NCBI RefSeq assembly: GCF_019431045.1
Contig: NZ_JAHXPT010000014.1
Coordinates: forward strand, 1-64,000
Length of the DNA stretch: 64,000 bases
Origin: Clostridium weizhouense
GTDB lineage: Bacteria > Bacillota > Clostridia > Clostridiales > Clostridiaceae
Reading direction: 5' to 3'
The notes under the pieces are model-generated. The model was not told the origin of the DNA and made no database searches. It saw only the letters and a program-made list of their open reading frames with translations. Each line of letters opens with the position of its first letter. Position 1 is the stretch's first letter. Made by a program: the position numbers and the translations under genes. Below, piece by piece: positions 17,157 through 25,559 of the stretch.

Positions 17157-18629
17157 TTATTCTGCCAATGACTGAAATAATTCTTTCATTGCAGGATAAA
17201 TCTGACGGAATTTCTTATACCGTTCATCATATTTTTTTACTAATATTGGTTCAGGTTTTACAGTATCAACTATCTTTACCAGTTTACCTGTGGCTTCTTC
17301 TACTGAAGAAAATTCACCACATCCAACTGCTGCAAGAATAGCACCCCCATAACCGGGACCTTCCTCACTTTTGACAACATCAACTGTTAAATTAAGCACA
17401 TTTGCAATTATCTTTTTCCATAGTGGACTTTTTGCTCCACCACCACAAATTTTTGTACTTTCAATTTTAATCCCAAGACTTCTTGCCACTTCCAACGAAT
17501 CTCGTAACCCAAATGCAACACCTTCTAATACTGCTTGTGTCATTTCCTCTCTATTAGTATCCATTGTCATTCCAACAAAAGTTGCCCTTGCATTTGAATC
17601 ATTATGTGGTGAACGCTCTCCCATCAGATACGGTAAATAAAATACCTTATTTTCACCAAGTTTTAAAATTCTTTTCTGTTCTTCTTCATATTCCTTAGTA
17701 TTAAGAATTTCATCCATCCACCATTTATTACAAGAAGCAGCACTAAGCATACATCCCATTAAATGATAATACCCATCAGCATTAACAAATGAATGTAGTG
17801 CATTATTATTATCCACACTAAAAGTTTTACTAGAAATAAAAATTGTTCCTGAAGTTCCTAATGAAACATTACACATGCCATCACCTACTGTTCCAGTTCC
17901 AACAGCAGCTGCTGCATTATCTCCAGCTCCTGCAATAATTTTTACATTTGATGAAAGCCCCAACTTTTCTGCAATATTATGTTTTAATTGTCCCACAACC
18001 TCATAGCTCTCATATAATTTAGGCAACTGATTTTCTGTCACACCGCATATTTTCATCATTTCTTTTGACCAACATTTATTCTTCACATCAAGTAATAACA
18101 TTCCAGAAGCATCTGAATAATCTGTACAATGAACACCACTTAGGCAATATGCTAGATAATCTTTTGGAAGCATAATTTTTGATATTCGTTCAAAATTTTC
18201 TGGCTCATGTTTCTTCATCCAAAGAATTTTTGGAGCAGTAAATCCTGCAAATGCAATATTTGCCGTATATTCAGAAAGTTTCTCCTTTCCTATAACTTTA
18301 TTCAAATATTCTGTCTCACTTTGACTTCTTCCGTCATTCCATAAAATTGCTGGACGAATCACCTTATCATGCGCATCTAAAACAACTAAGCCATGCATTT
18401 GCCCTCCAAAGCTAATACCAGCAATTTCTTCCTTTTTACAATCCAAAATTAGCTCTTTAATTCCTGCCAAAGTCTGTACATACCAATCCTCTGGATTCTG
18501 CTCTGACCAACCTGTATGTGGGAAATACAACGGATATTTCTTAGAAACAACATTATGTATTTTCCCTGTTTCATCCATTAATAATAATTTCACAGCTGAT
18601 GTACCAAGATCAGCTCCAATATATAACAT
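17157..18629 (-). CDS. xylB: Xylulokinase (FGGY family)
   Basis: FGGY carbohydrate kinase of 490 aa that phosphorylates D-xylulose to xylulose 5-phosphate. The N-terminal IGADLGTSAVKLLL binds ATP phosphates; GISFGGQMHGLVVLD is the xylulokinase-type QMHG segment; GAGDNAAAAVGTG and ICGGGAKSPLW are C-domain ATP-site motifs. The open frame extends 42 codons further upstream, but ATG at 18629 has GGAGGT 5-6 nt before it and matches family N-termini. It lies between the polyol dehydrogenase and transketolase genes, fitting a xylitol or D-arabitol route through xylulose. Confidence 0.92.
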   Translation of the reverse strand: MLYIGADLGTSAVKLLLMDETGKIHNVVSKKYPLYFPHTGWSEQNPEDWYVQTLAGIKELILDCKKEEIAGISFGGQMHGLVVLDAHDKVIRPAILWNDGRSQSETEYLNKVIGKEKLSEYTANIAFAGFTAPKILWMKKHEPENFERISKIMLPKDYLAYCLSGVHCTDYSDASGMLLLDVKNKCWSKEMMKICGVTENQLPKLYESYEVVGQLKHNIAEKLGLSSNVKIIAGAGDNAAAAVGTGTVGDGMCNVSLGTSGTIFISSKTFSVDNNNALHSFVNADGYYHLMGCMLSAASCNKWWMDEILNTKEYEEEQKRILKLGENKVFYLPYLMGERSPHNDSNARATFVGMTMDTNREEMTQAVLEGVAFGLRDSLEVARSLGIKIESTKICGGGAKSPLWKKIIANVLNLTVDVVKSEEGPGYGGAILAAVGCGEFSSVEEATGKLVKIVDTVKPEPILVKKYDERYKKFRQIYPAMKELFQSLAE

Positions 18630-18846
18630 ATAATACCTCCAAAAATAAGAAACCAGGGATTTAGAATATAATTTAACTAAATTATTCTTAACCGATTTCC
18701 GTCTTTCTCTGTAAAATTTTACTCCAAATCTTAATTTAGCAAGCACATTTACCAATTAATATAAACTTTATATGTCTTTAATTTATATTATAATTCTATT
18801 TATAATCACAAATTAATTTACTTTTAGTTTACGGTAATCCTTTTCA

Positions 18847-18892
18847 AAGAGCACCTCTGAAATTCTCACAAAGTCATTCCAAAGGTGTTCTT
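18847..18892. repeat. Inverted repeat between the polyol dehydrogenase and xylB
   Basis: AAGAGCACCTCTGAAAT and a complementary arm ending at 18892 (AAAGGTGTTCTT) form an imperfect hairpin just after the dehydrogenase stop. There is no T-tract, so it may be a processing or stability element that sets the ratio of dehydrogenase to kinase mRNA. The remaining 18630-18846 holds no gene. Confidence 0.45.
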
Positions 18893-18911
18893 AAAAAATA
18901 GAATATTATTT

Positions 18912-19967
18912 CTACTTTCCTTCAGAAATACGAATAACTGCCTTTACAATATCCGCTTTGTTATTTACACTATAATCCATTGCTTTTTGGGCTTCATCCA
19001 ATGTGAATATATTTGTCACAATCCCTTTTAAATTTACCTTTCCAGCTGCAACTGCGTCAATTGCCATTGGATAAATATGACGATAACGGAATACAGTTTT
19101 AAATGTCAGTTCCTTATCCAATGCTAGACTCATTGGCAATGTCATTTCTCCTGTCTTACTATAACCTACAAGTACAATAGTCGCATCTTTCTTAGTCATG
19201 TGCATAGCCTGTATTGTTGTAGTCTGTGTTCCTGCTGTTTCAATTACCAAATCACAACCTTTTCCATTAGTAAGTTTCATAATTTCTTCAACAGTATCCT
19301 TTTTACTTCCGTTAATAATAGCATGTGCTCCTAATTCTGATGCTTTCTGAAGACGTTTTTCCATGATATCCACAACATATACCTTTGAAATTCCCATTGC
19401 CTTTAATGCCATCATTGTAACTAAACCTATACATCCAGCTCCCATAACTACCGCTATTTGTCCTGATTTAGCATTTCCCTGCATAGCAGCATGGAATCCT
19501 ACTGCCAAAGGTTCTATCAATGCACCTTCCATCGTACTTACATTATCAGGTAACTTAAAACAAAGACTAGCATCATGAGCAACATATTCTTGAAAAACAC
19601 CATCTATTGGTGGAGTAGCAAAGAATTCCACGTCTGGACAAAGATTATATCGTCCTGTTTTACAGAATTCACAATGTCCACATGTTTTTCCTGGTTCCAA
19701 CGCTACCCTATCTCCAACTTTTAAATCCTTTACATTTTTTCCAATCTCTATCACAATTCCACCTGGCTCATGTCCAAGAACAAATGGTGGTTTAACCACA
19801 TAATCACCAATAGCACCAGTCTCATAATAATGCAAGTCACTTCCACAAATACCTACATATTCAAGTTTTACTAGAACTTCATTATCTTTTGCTTTAGGAA
19901 TTTCACGTTCCTCAAATTTCATCTGACCAATTCCAGTCATAACTGCAACTTTCATTTTTCCTTCCAT
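18912..19967 (-). CDS. Zinc-dependent polyol (xylitol/sorbitol-type) dehydrogenase
   Basis: Medium-chain dehydrogenase of 351 aa, sorbitol-dehydrogenase branch. Catalytic-zinc ligands are Cys41 (VGICGSD), His66-Glu67 (GHE) and Glu152 (IEPLAVG). Structural-zinc cysteines are at about 96, 99, 102 and 110, and the NAD-binding motif GAGCIG is at 176-181. The neighbouring xylulokinase suggests that it oxidises xylitol or D-arabitol to xylulose. Iditol/sorbitol activity is possible. ATG at 19967 and ATG four codons later (after GGAAGG) are both usable starts. It is the first gene of the module, with a promoter and possible operator upstream. Confidence 0.85.
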   Translation of the reverse strand: MEGKMKVAVMTGIGQMKFEEREIPKAKDNEVLVKLEYVGICGSDLHYYETGAIGDYVVKPPFVLGHEPGGIVIEIGKNVKDLKVGDRVALEPGKTCGHCEFCKTGRYNLCPDVEFFATPPIDGVFQEYVAHDASLCFKLPDNVSTMEGALIEPLAVGFHAAMQGNAKSGQIAVVMGAGCIGLVTMMALKAMGISKVYVVDIMEKRLQKASELGAHAIINGSKKDTVEEIMKLTNGKGCDLVIETAGTQTTTIQAMHMTKKDATIVLVGYSKTGEMTLPMSLALDKELTFKTVFRYRHIYPMAIDAVAAGKVNLKGIVTNIFTLDEAQKAMDYSVNNKADIVKAVIRISEGK

Positions 19968-20005
19968 AACCTTTCCCCCTTTTTTACTTTTAAAAATACT
20001 TTTTA

Positions 20006-20057
20006 AAACACTTTTATTATGTGTTTATATTTTATTATATACACACATATTTGTCAA
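20006..20057 (-). promoter_or_regulatory. Promoter and possible operator of the pentitol operon
   Basis: TTGACA at 20057-20052 and TAAAAT at 20034-20029 are 17 nt apart on the minus strand. Just downstream, AAACAC (20006-20011) and GTGTTT (20021-20026) form an inverted repeat that would overlap the transcript start. The ROK protein encoded upstream is the obvious candidate repressor. Operator function is inferred. Confidence 0.55.
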
Positions 20058-20129
20058 TATATAGAATTACAGATTTTTTGTATTATGTCACCTTACATAT
20101 AAACAGTTAATAAACTATTAAAATTTATA

Positions 20130-20268
20130 AAGTGTCTGCGCCACGTTTTAATTGACAGTTGACAATTATGCTTGAAAGCCTTTGACTTTCTAAAAAATAT
20201 ATATTTTAGAAATCACAAGGTGATTCCATCCTAAATTGTGAATCATCCATTGTCCATTGTGAATTCAC
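20130..20268 (+). repeat. Family 1 palindromic repeat, copy A
   Basis: Non-coding element of about 140 bp shared with 25341, 32032 and 53813, all in the same orientation. The copies share a leading hairpin of GTGGCTATGCCAC type, a tract rich in TTGACAATTGACA, a stem of GAAAGCC-GGCTTTC type, a stem of AAATCAC-GTGATTT type, and a trailing ATTGTCAATTGTCC tract complementary to the first one. This copy lies between the ROK terminators and the pentitol operon promoter. Confidence 0.8.
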
Positions 20269-20345
20269 AATATCTTATTTAGCTTAAATTTTATCAGCCT
20301 TTTAAGCTTAAGAAATTCTATACTTTCCTCGTATTGGAAAATACA

Positions 20346-20388
20346 AGACCAGTTATAAAAAAAAATTGAATTTTTTTATAACTGGTCT
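20346..20388. repeat. Perfect 18-bp inverted repeat downstream of the ROK gene
   Basis: AGACCAGTTATAAAAAAA (20346-20363) is exactly complementary to 20371-20388. On the minus strand it follows the ROK gene terminator and could be a second, back-up hairpin. It lacks an external T-tract. Confidence 0.6.
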
Positions 20389-20394
20389 AAACAT

Positions 20395-20428
20395 GAAAAA
20401 AGAGTTCTCTGTTACGAGACCTCTCTTT
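20395..20428 (-). terminator. Terminator of the ROK regulator gene
   Basis: On the minus strand AAAGAG...TCTC pairs with GAGA...CTCTTT and is followed by TTTTTTCATG. It begins 16 nt after the ROK stop codon. Confidence 0.75.
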
Positions 20429-20443
20429 GAGCACATTTTAACA

Positions 20444-21571
20444 TTATACCTGTTTAACAAATGATTCTATTACTTTTAACGCAGCCCCAAAAGCTGCTGC
20501 ACCAACTTTAAAATTACACGTTTTTACAAACATACCATCTTCCGAAAATGTATTTCTTTGTAACACTTTCTGTCTTATGTCATTAATATGATTTTCTAAA
20601 TAACTTCCTACGTATCCTCCAAGGATAATATCACAATCTAAAACCATATGAATATTATTAATAGCTACTGATAGATAGGTGGTATACTTATCCCATATAT
20701 TAAGGATTTCTTTTTCTTCTTGTTCTAATCCTGTAAAGAAAAGTGACAATTTACCCTCTGTAACATCAGACAGATTTTTTGCTGAGCAATATACATCTAA
20801 ACAACCTAATTTTCCACAATAGCATGGTACTCCATCTTGAATAACCGTCATATGTCCAACCTCTCCACATCGGAAATTATCCCCATGGATTAGTTCATCA
20901 CAATTAAAAATAGCTCCTCCTACTGTGTTGCTTAATGATAAATAAAAAAATCTTTTTTTTAATTCCTTATTAAGCCCTTCCGCATATGCTCCTGCATTAG
21001 CATCATTAAGAAAACAGCATGGATAAGAAAAGAATTGGCTTACTTCTGCGAATGATAACGCTTGTAATCCCAACATATGGGAATATGAAATAATCTCTTT
21101 CTCTAAGTTTACAATCCCTGGAAAAGAAATTCCAATTCCAAGAATTGTTTCCCTATCTCTAAGATTCTTCCCCAAAAATTTCTCTATCTTTTTGTCTATC
21201 TCACAATAATAGAGTTTTTCATTACTATATTGATAATCGAAACGTTCATATCTCAAAATTTCCCCTTTAAGATTTGTCAACAATAACCCAAAATGATTTT
21301 TTGTAATATCCAAGCCGACTGCTAATCTAGAATCAGAAATAACAGAAAATGCTTTTGCTCTTCTTCCTCCAGTAGACTGAAACTCTCCTATTTCTTTAAT
21401 CAAGCCACGCTCCATTAACTCTTTAGTATTCTGTGCTACTGTAGGCAAACTCATCTTAAGTTCATAAGCAATTTCAGAATTCGAAGTCTTATCACATTTA
21501 CAAAGATATCGAAAGATACGATTTCTATTATTCTTTTTTACTTCCATATTATTAACTTGTTTTTTAATCAT
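20444..21571 (-). CDS. ROK-family transcriptional regulator (XylR/NagC type)
   Basis: Regulator of 375 aa. A winged helix-turn-helix at about residues 12-62 (NRIFRYLCKCDKTSNSEIAYELKMSLPTVAQNTKELMERG) precedes a ROK sugar-binding fold with GLDITKNHFGLLLTNLKGEI, the phosphate-loop-like GIGISFPGIVN, and the zinc motif CYCGKLGCLD. It probably represses the adjacent pentitol operon and is relieved by a sugar or sugar phosphate. The frame opens at a GTG one codon earlier; ATG at 21571 has AGAGG at better spacing. Confidence 0.85.
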   Translation of the reverse strand: MIKKQVNNMEVKKNNRNRIFRYLCKCDKTSNSEIAYELKMSLPTVAQNTKELMERGLIKEIGEFQSTGGRRAKAFSVISDSRLAVGLDITKNHFGLLLTNLKGEILRYERFDYQYSNEKLYYCEIDKKIEKFLGKNLRDRETILGIGISFPGIVNLEKEIISYSHMLGLQALSFAEVSQFFSYPCCFLNDANAGAYAEGLNKELKKRFFYLSLSNTVGGAIFNCDELIHGDNFRCGEVGHMTVIQDGVPCYCGKLGCLDVYCSAKNLSDVTEGKLSLFFTGLEQEEKEILNIWDKYTTYLSVAINNIHMVLDCDIILGGYVGSYLENHINDIRQKVLQRNTFSEDGMFVKTCNFKVGAAAFGAALKVIESFVKQV

Positions 21572-21606
21572 CACACACCTCTATACTTTATAAAAGTAGT
21601 TTCTTT

Positions 21607-21635
21607 AGTATAGCATTTCTATATTTAAAGTGCAA
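21607..21635 (-). promoter_or_regulatory. Sigma-A promoter of the ROK regulator gene
   Basis: TTGCAC (21635-21630) and TATACT (21612-21607) are separated by 17 nt on the minus strand, about 35 nt upstream of the start codon. Confidence 0.6.
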
Positions 21636-21645
21636 TTTATATTAA

Positions 21646-21837
21646 CTAATGTCCATTTTTCATTAAATCAATTACAACAGGATCTTTTGATGATACTCTT
21701 TGTATCTTTAACTCATTAATCTTTTCTTTAAATTGTGGAAGATATTTTTCATCTGCAACCAACAATTCATCAAGTACTTGCTTTGCTTTACTTCTATGTT
21801 GAACTAATAAATTTATTGTAAAAGCTTGTAGTGCCAT
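21646..21837 (-). CDS. Small protein of unknown function
   Basis: A 63-residue protein starting MALQAFTINLLVQHRSKAKQ, with AGGTGA upstream of ATG at 21837. The frame opens earlier at 21876, but that part has no ribosome site. The product looks mostly helical, rich in Lys, Glu and Leu, and has no membrane segment or motif that I recognise. It lies just upstream of the ROK promoter, so transcription may read into that gene. Codon-like composition and the ribosome site support it, but it remains hypothetical. Confidence 0.5.
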   Translation of the reverse strand: MALQAFTINLLVQHRSKAKQVLDELLVADEKYLPQFKEKINELKIQRVSSKDPVVIDLMKNGH

Positions 21838-21924
21838 TCCATAATCACCTAATAATATTATTATCTTTATATACACTATAAAAACGTTAGATTTAGTTAA
21901 ATAATTTTTATTTATTATTTTTTA

Positions 21925-21961
21925 TAAAAATTACTACAAGAATTTTTTCTTGTAGTAATTT
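21925..21961 (-). terminator. Strong intrinsic terminator
   Basis: AAAATTACTACAAGAA pairs perfectly with TTCTTGTAGTAATTTT and is followed on the minus strand by TTTTTATAAAAAATAAT. It lies 60 nt downstream of the small minus-strand frame ending at 22021, implying that this frame or its surroundings are transcribed. Confidence 0.7.
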
Positions 21962-22020
21962 TCATCTCAAGCTTGGCTATTCTTTTACACTTTAGACAAA
22001 TTTATAGATGATCTTGGAAT

Positions 22021-22203
22021 TCAGAATTTTTTAGAAAGATATTTTTTTACACTATTTATATCCTTATTGTTTCCTGAATTATTTATTTCATTGTCCAGAT
22101 TAGTGTCAATAGCAAACTGAGATATAAAAGACGGTATAAATTTATATTTTACACTTTCTATAAATACATATGATTTATAGAGATTTAATTTATAAGCAAG
22201 CAT
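22021..22203 (-). CDS. Possible small protein, hypothetical
   Basis: A frame of 60 codons with a hydrophobic first half (YVFIESVKYKFIPSFISQFA) and a polar, Asn/Lys-rich tail. No clear ribosome site precedes the ATG, which argues against it. The strong terminator 60 nt downstream argues for transcription. It is divergent from the HTH gene at 22280, with a near-perfect palindrome between them at 22208-22239. No family is recognised. Confidence 0.28.
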   Translation of the reverse strand: MLAYKLNLYKSYVFIESVKYKFIPSFISQFAIDTNLDNEINNSGNNKDINSVKKYLSKKF

Positions 22204-22279
22204 TTTTTACCATAATTATTGTTTTTTCAATTATTATGGTAATATGTATATTAATACAAAATAAAAAGGAGAACTCATT

Positions 22280-22729
22280 ATGTTGGAAATTCAAAGTGAC
22301 CCACGTGGGGTTAAAGAACTATTGATAGATTTAGTTGAAAATTATAAATTTGAATTAATTTTTTTAAGTAAAATTACAGGTGTTAATATAAATTCCTTAG
22401 AAAATCTCTATACTGGTCAAACTGATTTGCTAGAATTAGCTTTACCTATTGAACAAATGTCTAAACTTATGAATACTATCTCAATGTTATCTACAGGCAT
22501 ATCAATGGTAGACGATGACGATAGAGTACAGGGAGTAATTAAATATCTAACAATTCAAGGGGTTAATCTTAATTTAGAAACCATTGCTATTTACGCTGGA
22601 ATTTCTATTGAAGATTTAGAAAGTTTCATGAAAGATACTAGTTCAATTTCATATGAAAAAAGATATAAACTAGCGACCAAAAGTCTATTTCTACATTTTC
22701 TATTTAAGGAAGTATCTCAAGGTAAATAG
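22280..22729 (+). CDS. Helix-turn-helix domain protein of unknown function
   Basis: The only clear gene on the plus strand, 149 aa, with AAAAGGAG upstream of its ATG. Two weak helix-turn-helix-like stretches are visible: FELIFLSKITGVNINSLENL (about 29-48) and VNLNLETIAIYAGISIEDLE (about 95-114), which suggests an internal repeat. No enzymatic motif is seen. It is divergent from a small frame, with a shared palindrome in the intergenic region that could be an autoregulatory site. A terminator follows. The function is unknown; DNA binding is inferred. Confidence 0.75.
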   Translation: MLEIQSDPRGVKELLIDLVENYKFELIFLSKITGVNINSLENLYTGQTDLLELALPIEQMSKLMNTISMLSTGISMVDDDDRVQGVIKYLTIQGVNLNLETIAIYAGISIEDLESFMKDTSSISYEKRYKLATKSLFLHFLFKEVSQGK

Positions 22730-22786
22730 CTTTTTATAACATAATAAATTATATGGGAACACCTAAAATTTAACTATAATCTTTGT

Positions 22787-22811
22787 GGCTACTGATAAAG
22801 TTTCAGTAGCC
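22787..22811 (+). terminator. Terminator of the HTH gene
   Basis: GGCTACTGA and TCAGTAGCC form a 9-bp stem with a short loop, followed on the plus strand by TATTTATTTG. It is 57 nt after the stop codon. Confidence 0.7.
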
Positions 22812-22901
22812 TATTTATTTGCTAAATTCATAAAATGTACATGTATTATCTGTATATCATTTATACTCTATTCCCTTCTTGTAATTTCAATTATTATAAT
22901 C

Positions 22902-22935
22902 AATTAACCCCCTTGAGTTTCCAAGGGGGTTAATT
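22902..22935. terminator. Terminator, probably bidirectional (rlmD and HTH gene)
   Basis: AATTAACCCCCTTG pairs perfectly with CAAGGGGGTTAATT around a 6-nt loop. T- and A-rich flanks occur on both sides. It lies between the convergent HTH gene and rlmD, 137 nt after the rlmD stop. Nothing else is seen in 22936-23071. Confidence 0.75.
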
Positions 22936-23071
22936 ATATTATAATTAAAACAATCATTTTTTCGGCACTATCTCCCAAAATTAGGTTAACTTAAGAACTT
23001 ACTGTTTCCTAACTCTGTTTTACGAAACATATATAATTTTTTTATTTGCTAAACCAATCAATTTCAACACA

Positions 23072-24457
23072 TTAGCTATGTTTCCTTTGTAGCTTAACTA
23101 CAGTCTCAACATGACTAGTTTGTGGAAACATATCTACAGGCTGTACTTCTACTGTTTTATAACCTTGTTCTTCTAATATCTTTAAATCTCTAGCTAATGT
23201 ACTTGGATCACATGATACATATACCACACTCTCAGGTTTTACTCTTCCTATTGATTGTAGTAATTTTATATCACATCCTTTTCTAGGTGGATCAACAACT
23301 ATAACATCTGCCTTGATATTTTTATCTATAAGTTCAGGGATGATTTCTTCAGATTTACCCACAAAAAATTCTGCATTACTCACATTATTAAGATTTGCAT
23401 TTTCTCTTGCATTAATAATTGCTGGTTCTATTATTTCAACACCATACACTTTTTTAGCTTTTTGAGATAAAAATAAAGTTATTGTTCCTGTTCCACAGTA
23501 AGCATCAAAAACAGTTTCATTTCCTGTTAAATTTGCATATTCCAATGTCTTATTATAAAGGACTTCTGTTTGAATAGGATTAACTTGAAAAAATGATAAT
23601 GGAGATATATTAAATTTAAAGTCTCCTATGTAATCTTGAATAGTATCTTCACCATATAATGTTATACACTTTTGTCCTAAAATCACATTTGTATTATTAG
23701 GATTTATATTTATTACTATACTTTTAATATCATCTATGTTTTCTAAGATTATATTTTTAAACTCATCTAAATTAGGAATATTTGAAGTAGTAGCAACAAG
23801 TACCACCATTACTTCTCCTGTTTTAAAACCTCTTCTTATCATTAAATGTTTTAAAATTCCGTTAGTGTTAAACTCACCATCAATTGTTGATGGTTCTATA
23901 TTATTTCTTTTAATCCACTCTTTAGTAAGCTTTGCTACTTGATCTGCAACTTTATCTTGAATTAAACAATAATCTAAATCTATTATGTTATGGCTTCTTG
24001 GTGCATAAAATCCTAATACAATTTCTCCATTTACTTTACCTATCGGAAGTTGAACTTTGTTTCTATATCTATATGGGTTAGATTCCATACCTATTGGATA
24101 ATTCACTAATTCTTCTGATAAACCTCCAATTTTTGATATGCAGTCTTTTACTCTCTCCCATTTAAACTCCAATTGTTTTTTATAATTCATATGCTGGATT
24201 GAGCATCCTCCACATCTTTTATAATTTGAACATTTAGGTTCTTCCCTATCATTAGACACATTTATTATTTCTTCAATCTTTCCATAAGCATAACTTTTTT
24301 TAACCTTTATAATTTTAGTTTTAACAGTTTCACCTTTTAATGCACCTTGAATAAATATAGGATAGCCATCTATTTTAGCTACGCCTTCACCTTCATATCC
24401 TTGTGATAATATATCTAAAACATATTCTTTATTCTTTTCTATCAACTTAAAATCCAC
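23072..24457 (-). CDS. rlmD: 23S rRNA (uracil-C5)-methyltransferase, RlmD/RlmCD type
   Basis: TrmA-family RNA methyltransferase of 461 aa. An N-terminal TRAM domain (about 8-65) is followed by the [4Fe-4S]-type cysteines [10 protein letters not shown] (about 76-85). SAM motif [16 protein letters not shown], the DPPRKGCD motif and the catalytic cysteine in [13 protein letters not shown] are in the C-terminal domain. It modifies one or more uridines of 23S rRNA with SAM. In Firmicutes one enzyme often does both the RlmC and RlmD jobs. It is a single gene with its own terminator. Confidence 0.9.
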   Translation of the reverse strand: MDFKLIEKNKEYVLDILSQGYEGEGVAKIDGYPIFIQGALKGETVKTKIIKVKKSYAYGKIEEIINVSNDREEPKCSNYKRCGGCSIQHMNYKKQLEFKWERVKDCISKIGGLSEELVNYPIGMESNPYRYRNKVQLPIGKVNGEIVLGFYAPRSHNIIDLDYCLIQDKVADQVAKLTKEWIKRNNIEPSTIDGEFNTNGILKHLMIRRGFKTGEVMVVLVATTSNIPNLDEFKNIILENIDDIKSIVININPNNTNVILGQKCITLYGEDTIQDYIGDFKFNISPLSFFQVNPIQTEVLYNKTLEYANLTGNETVFDAYCGTGTITLFLSQKAKKVYGVEIIEPAIINARENANLNNVSNAEFFVGKSEEIIPELIDKNIKADVIVVDPPRKGCDIKLLQSIGRVKPESVVYVSCDPSTLARDLKILEEQGYKTVEVQPVDMFPQTSHVETVVKLQRKHS

Positions 24458-24599
24458 CTTTTTTATTATAACTTCTATAAATTATATCATAAATTTAATA
24501 TGACAACATCAAGTGATTCTTATACTTAGGATCATTTAACAATAAAAATTTTATTTTCATTTATATATTAACTTAGGTGATTTTAATTATTAATTTTTA

Positions 24600-24956
24600 T
24601 CATTTTATAAAAGTTTCACATTTAGCCTTAAATGCTTCATTTGAATCTAGTATAATTGAAACATTTCTTGCATGACAACTTCCATATAAATTATAAGAAC
24701 AATTTTGGGCATGACAATTAATTTCTGGATTCATTCTTACCTCGTCCATAGAATAAAATGCTTCACTTAAACCACTTATATAATTAGTATTTTCTATTGC
24801 TTTCGCCTCATTTTCATCTGTACTTTCTCTATAATTTACACAATAAGTTTGAGAAGTAGTTTGAGATTCTTGACTTTCAATTAGAATATATCCTGCCTTG
24901 CACATACCAAACTGATTATGTACACAATTCATAGCAGTACAATTTAAGTTAGTCAT
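24600..24956 (-). CDS. Protein with two DUF1540 motifs
   Basis: A 118-residue protein with two cysteine-rich repeats of the DUF1540 pattern: CTAMNCVHNQFGMCKAGYILI near the N-terminus and CHAQNCSYNLYGSCHARNVSI near the C-terminus. Each is followed by a later Cys (TYCVNY, KCETF), giving likely metal-binding C-x5-C-x7-C knuckles. The family is common in clostridia and its function is unknown. ATG at 24956 has AGGGTGA upstream; the frame opens at a GTG three codons earlier within that site. Confidence 0.8.
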   Translation of the reverse strand: MTNLNCTAMNCVHNQFGMCKAGYILIESQESQTTSQTYCVNYRESTDENEAKAIENTNYISGLSEAFYSMDEVRMNPEINCHAQNCSYNLYGSCHARNVSIILDSNEAFKAKCETFIK

Positions 24957-25128
24957 AATTATCACCCTTTTCTATATTTTTCTTAATATTAACCAATAAA
25001 CTTTATTAGAACTTCTATATTACTTATTCTGTTCAATATAGAAAAAAATATACTTAATTCAAAAAATATATAAATAAGGTTTTTATTCCAAATTAACTAC
25101 TATCAATTTTTGCTTAAAAATAAAAAAA

Positions 25129-25144
25129 GCACCCATTTGGGTGC
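25129..25144 (-). terminator. Orphan intrinsic terminator (possible small RNA 3' end)
   Basis: GCACCC and GGGTGC pair perfectly, and TTTTTTTATTTTT follows on the minus strand. The nearest upstream gene on that strand, pyk, already has its own terminator 370 nt earlier, and no coding frame lies between. The hairpin may therefore end a small RNA transcribed from within 25145-25330. Confidence 0.6.
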
Positions 25145-25340
25145 AAATACAGAATCAGTTGCCAATTAATTCCTTATGTTAATTATTGCTCATTACAATA
25201 AATAATATACATTCTATCTTAACATAAGATATTTATTTTGTGAATTATTTATAAATAATTTATAAAATTGATTATCAATTTTATAATAATATGACATTTT
25301 TTCATTATATTATAGAAAATATATAAATTCCAATAAAGGA

Positions 25341-25490
25341 GAACGTGTCTATGCCATATTTCAATTGACAATTGACAGTTGATAATTGACAATTAAGATT
25401 AAAAGCCTTTGGCTTTCTTAAAATTATATATTTTAGAAATCACACAGTAATTTCATCCTACATTGTCAATTGTCCCTTGTCTATGGTAAA
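25341..25490 (+). repeat. Family 1 palindromic repeat, copy B
   Basis: Same organisation as the copy at 20130. The TTGACAATTGACA tract is longer here (three units), the central stem is AAAAGCCTTTGGCTTT, and the trailing ATTGTCAATTGTCC tract is intact. It lies between the pyk terminator and the orphan terminator at 25129. Confidence 0.8.
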
Positions 25491-25515
25491 TTTAAAAATA
25501 TAATTTTTAAAGAAT

Positions 25516-25546
25516 AAAAAAACTCTCGATTAAATCGAGAGTTTTT
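25516..25546 (-). terminator. Terminator of the pfkA-pyk operon
   Basis: AACTCTCGAT and ATCGAGAGTT form a perfect stem and TTTTTTTATTC follows on the minus strand. It is 15 nt after the pyk stop. Confidence 0.9.
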
Positions 25547-25559
25547 ATTAAGTACTATA

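Noticed and set aside
17157-18755. Extended xylulokinase N-terminus starting at 18755
   Set aside because: The extra 42 residues are basic and unlike FGGY kinases. The GGAGGT site and family start point to ATG at 18629.
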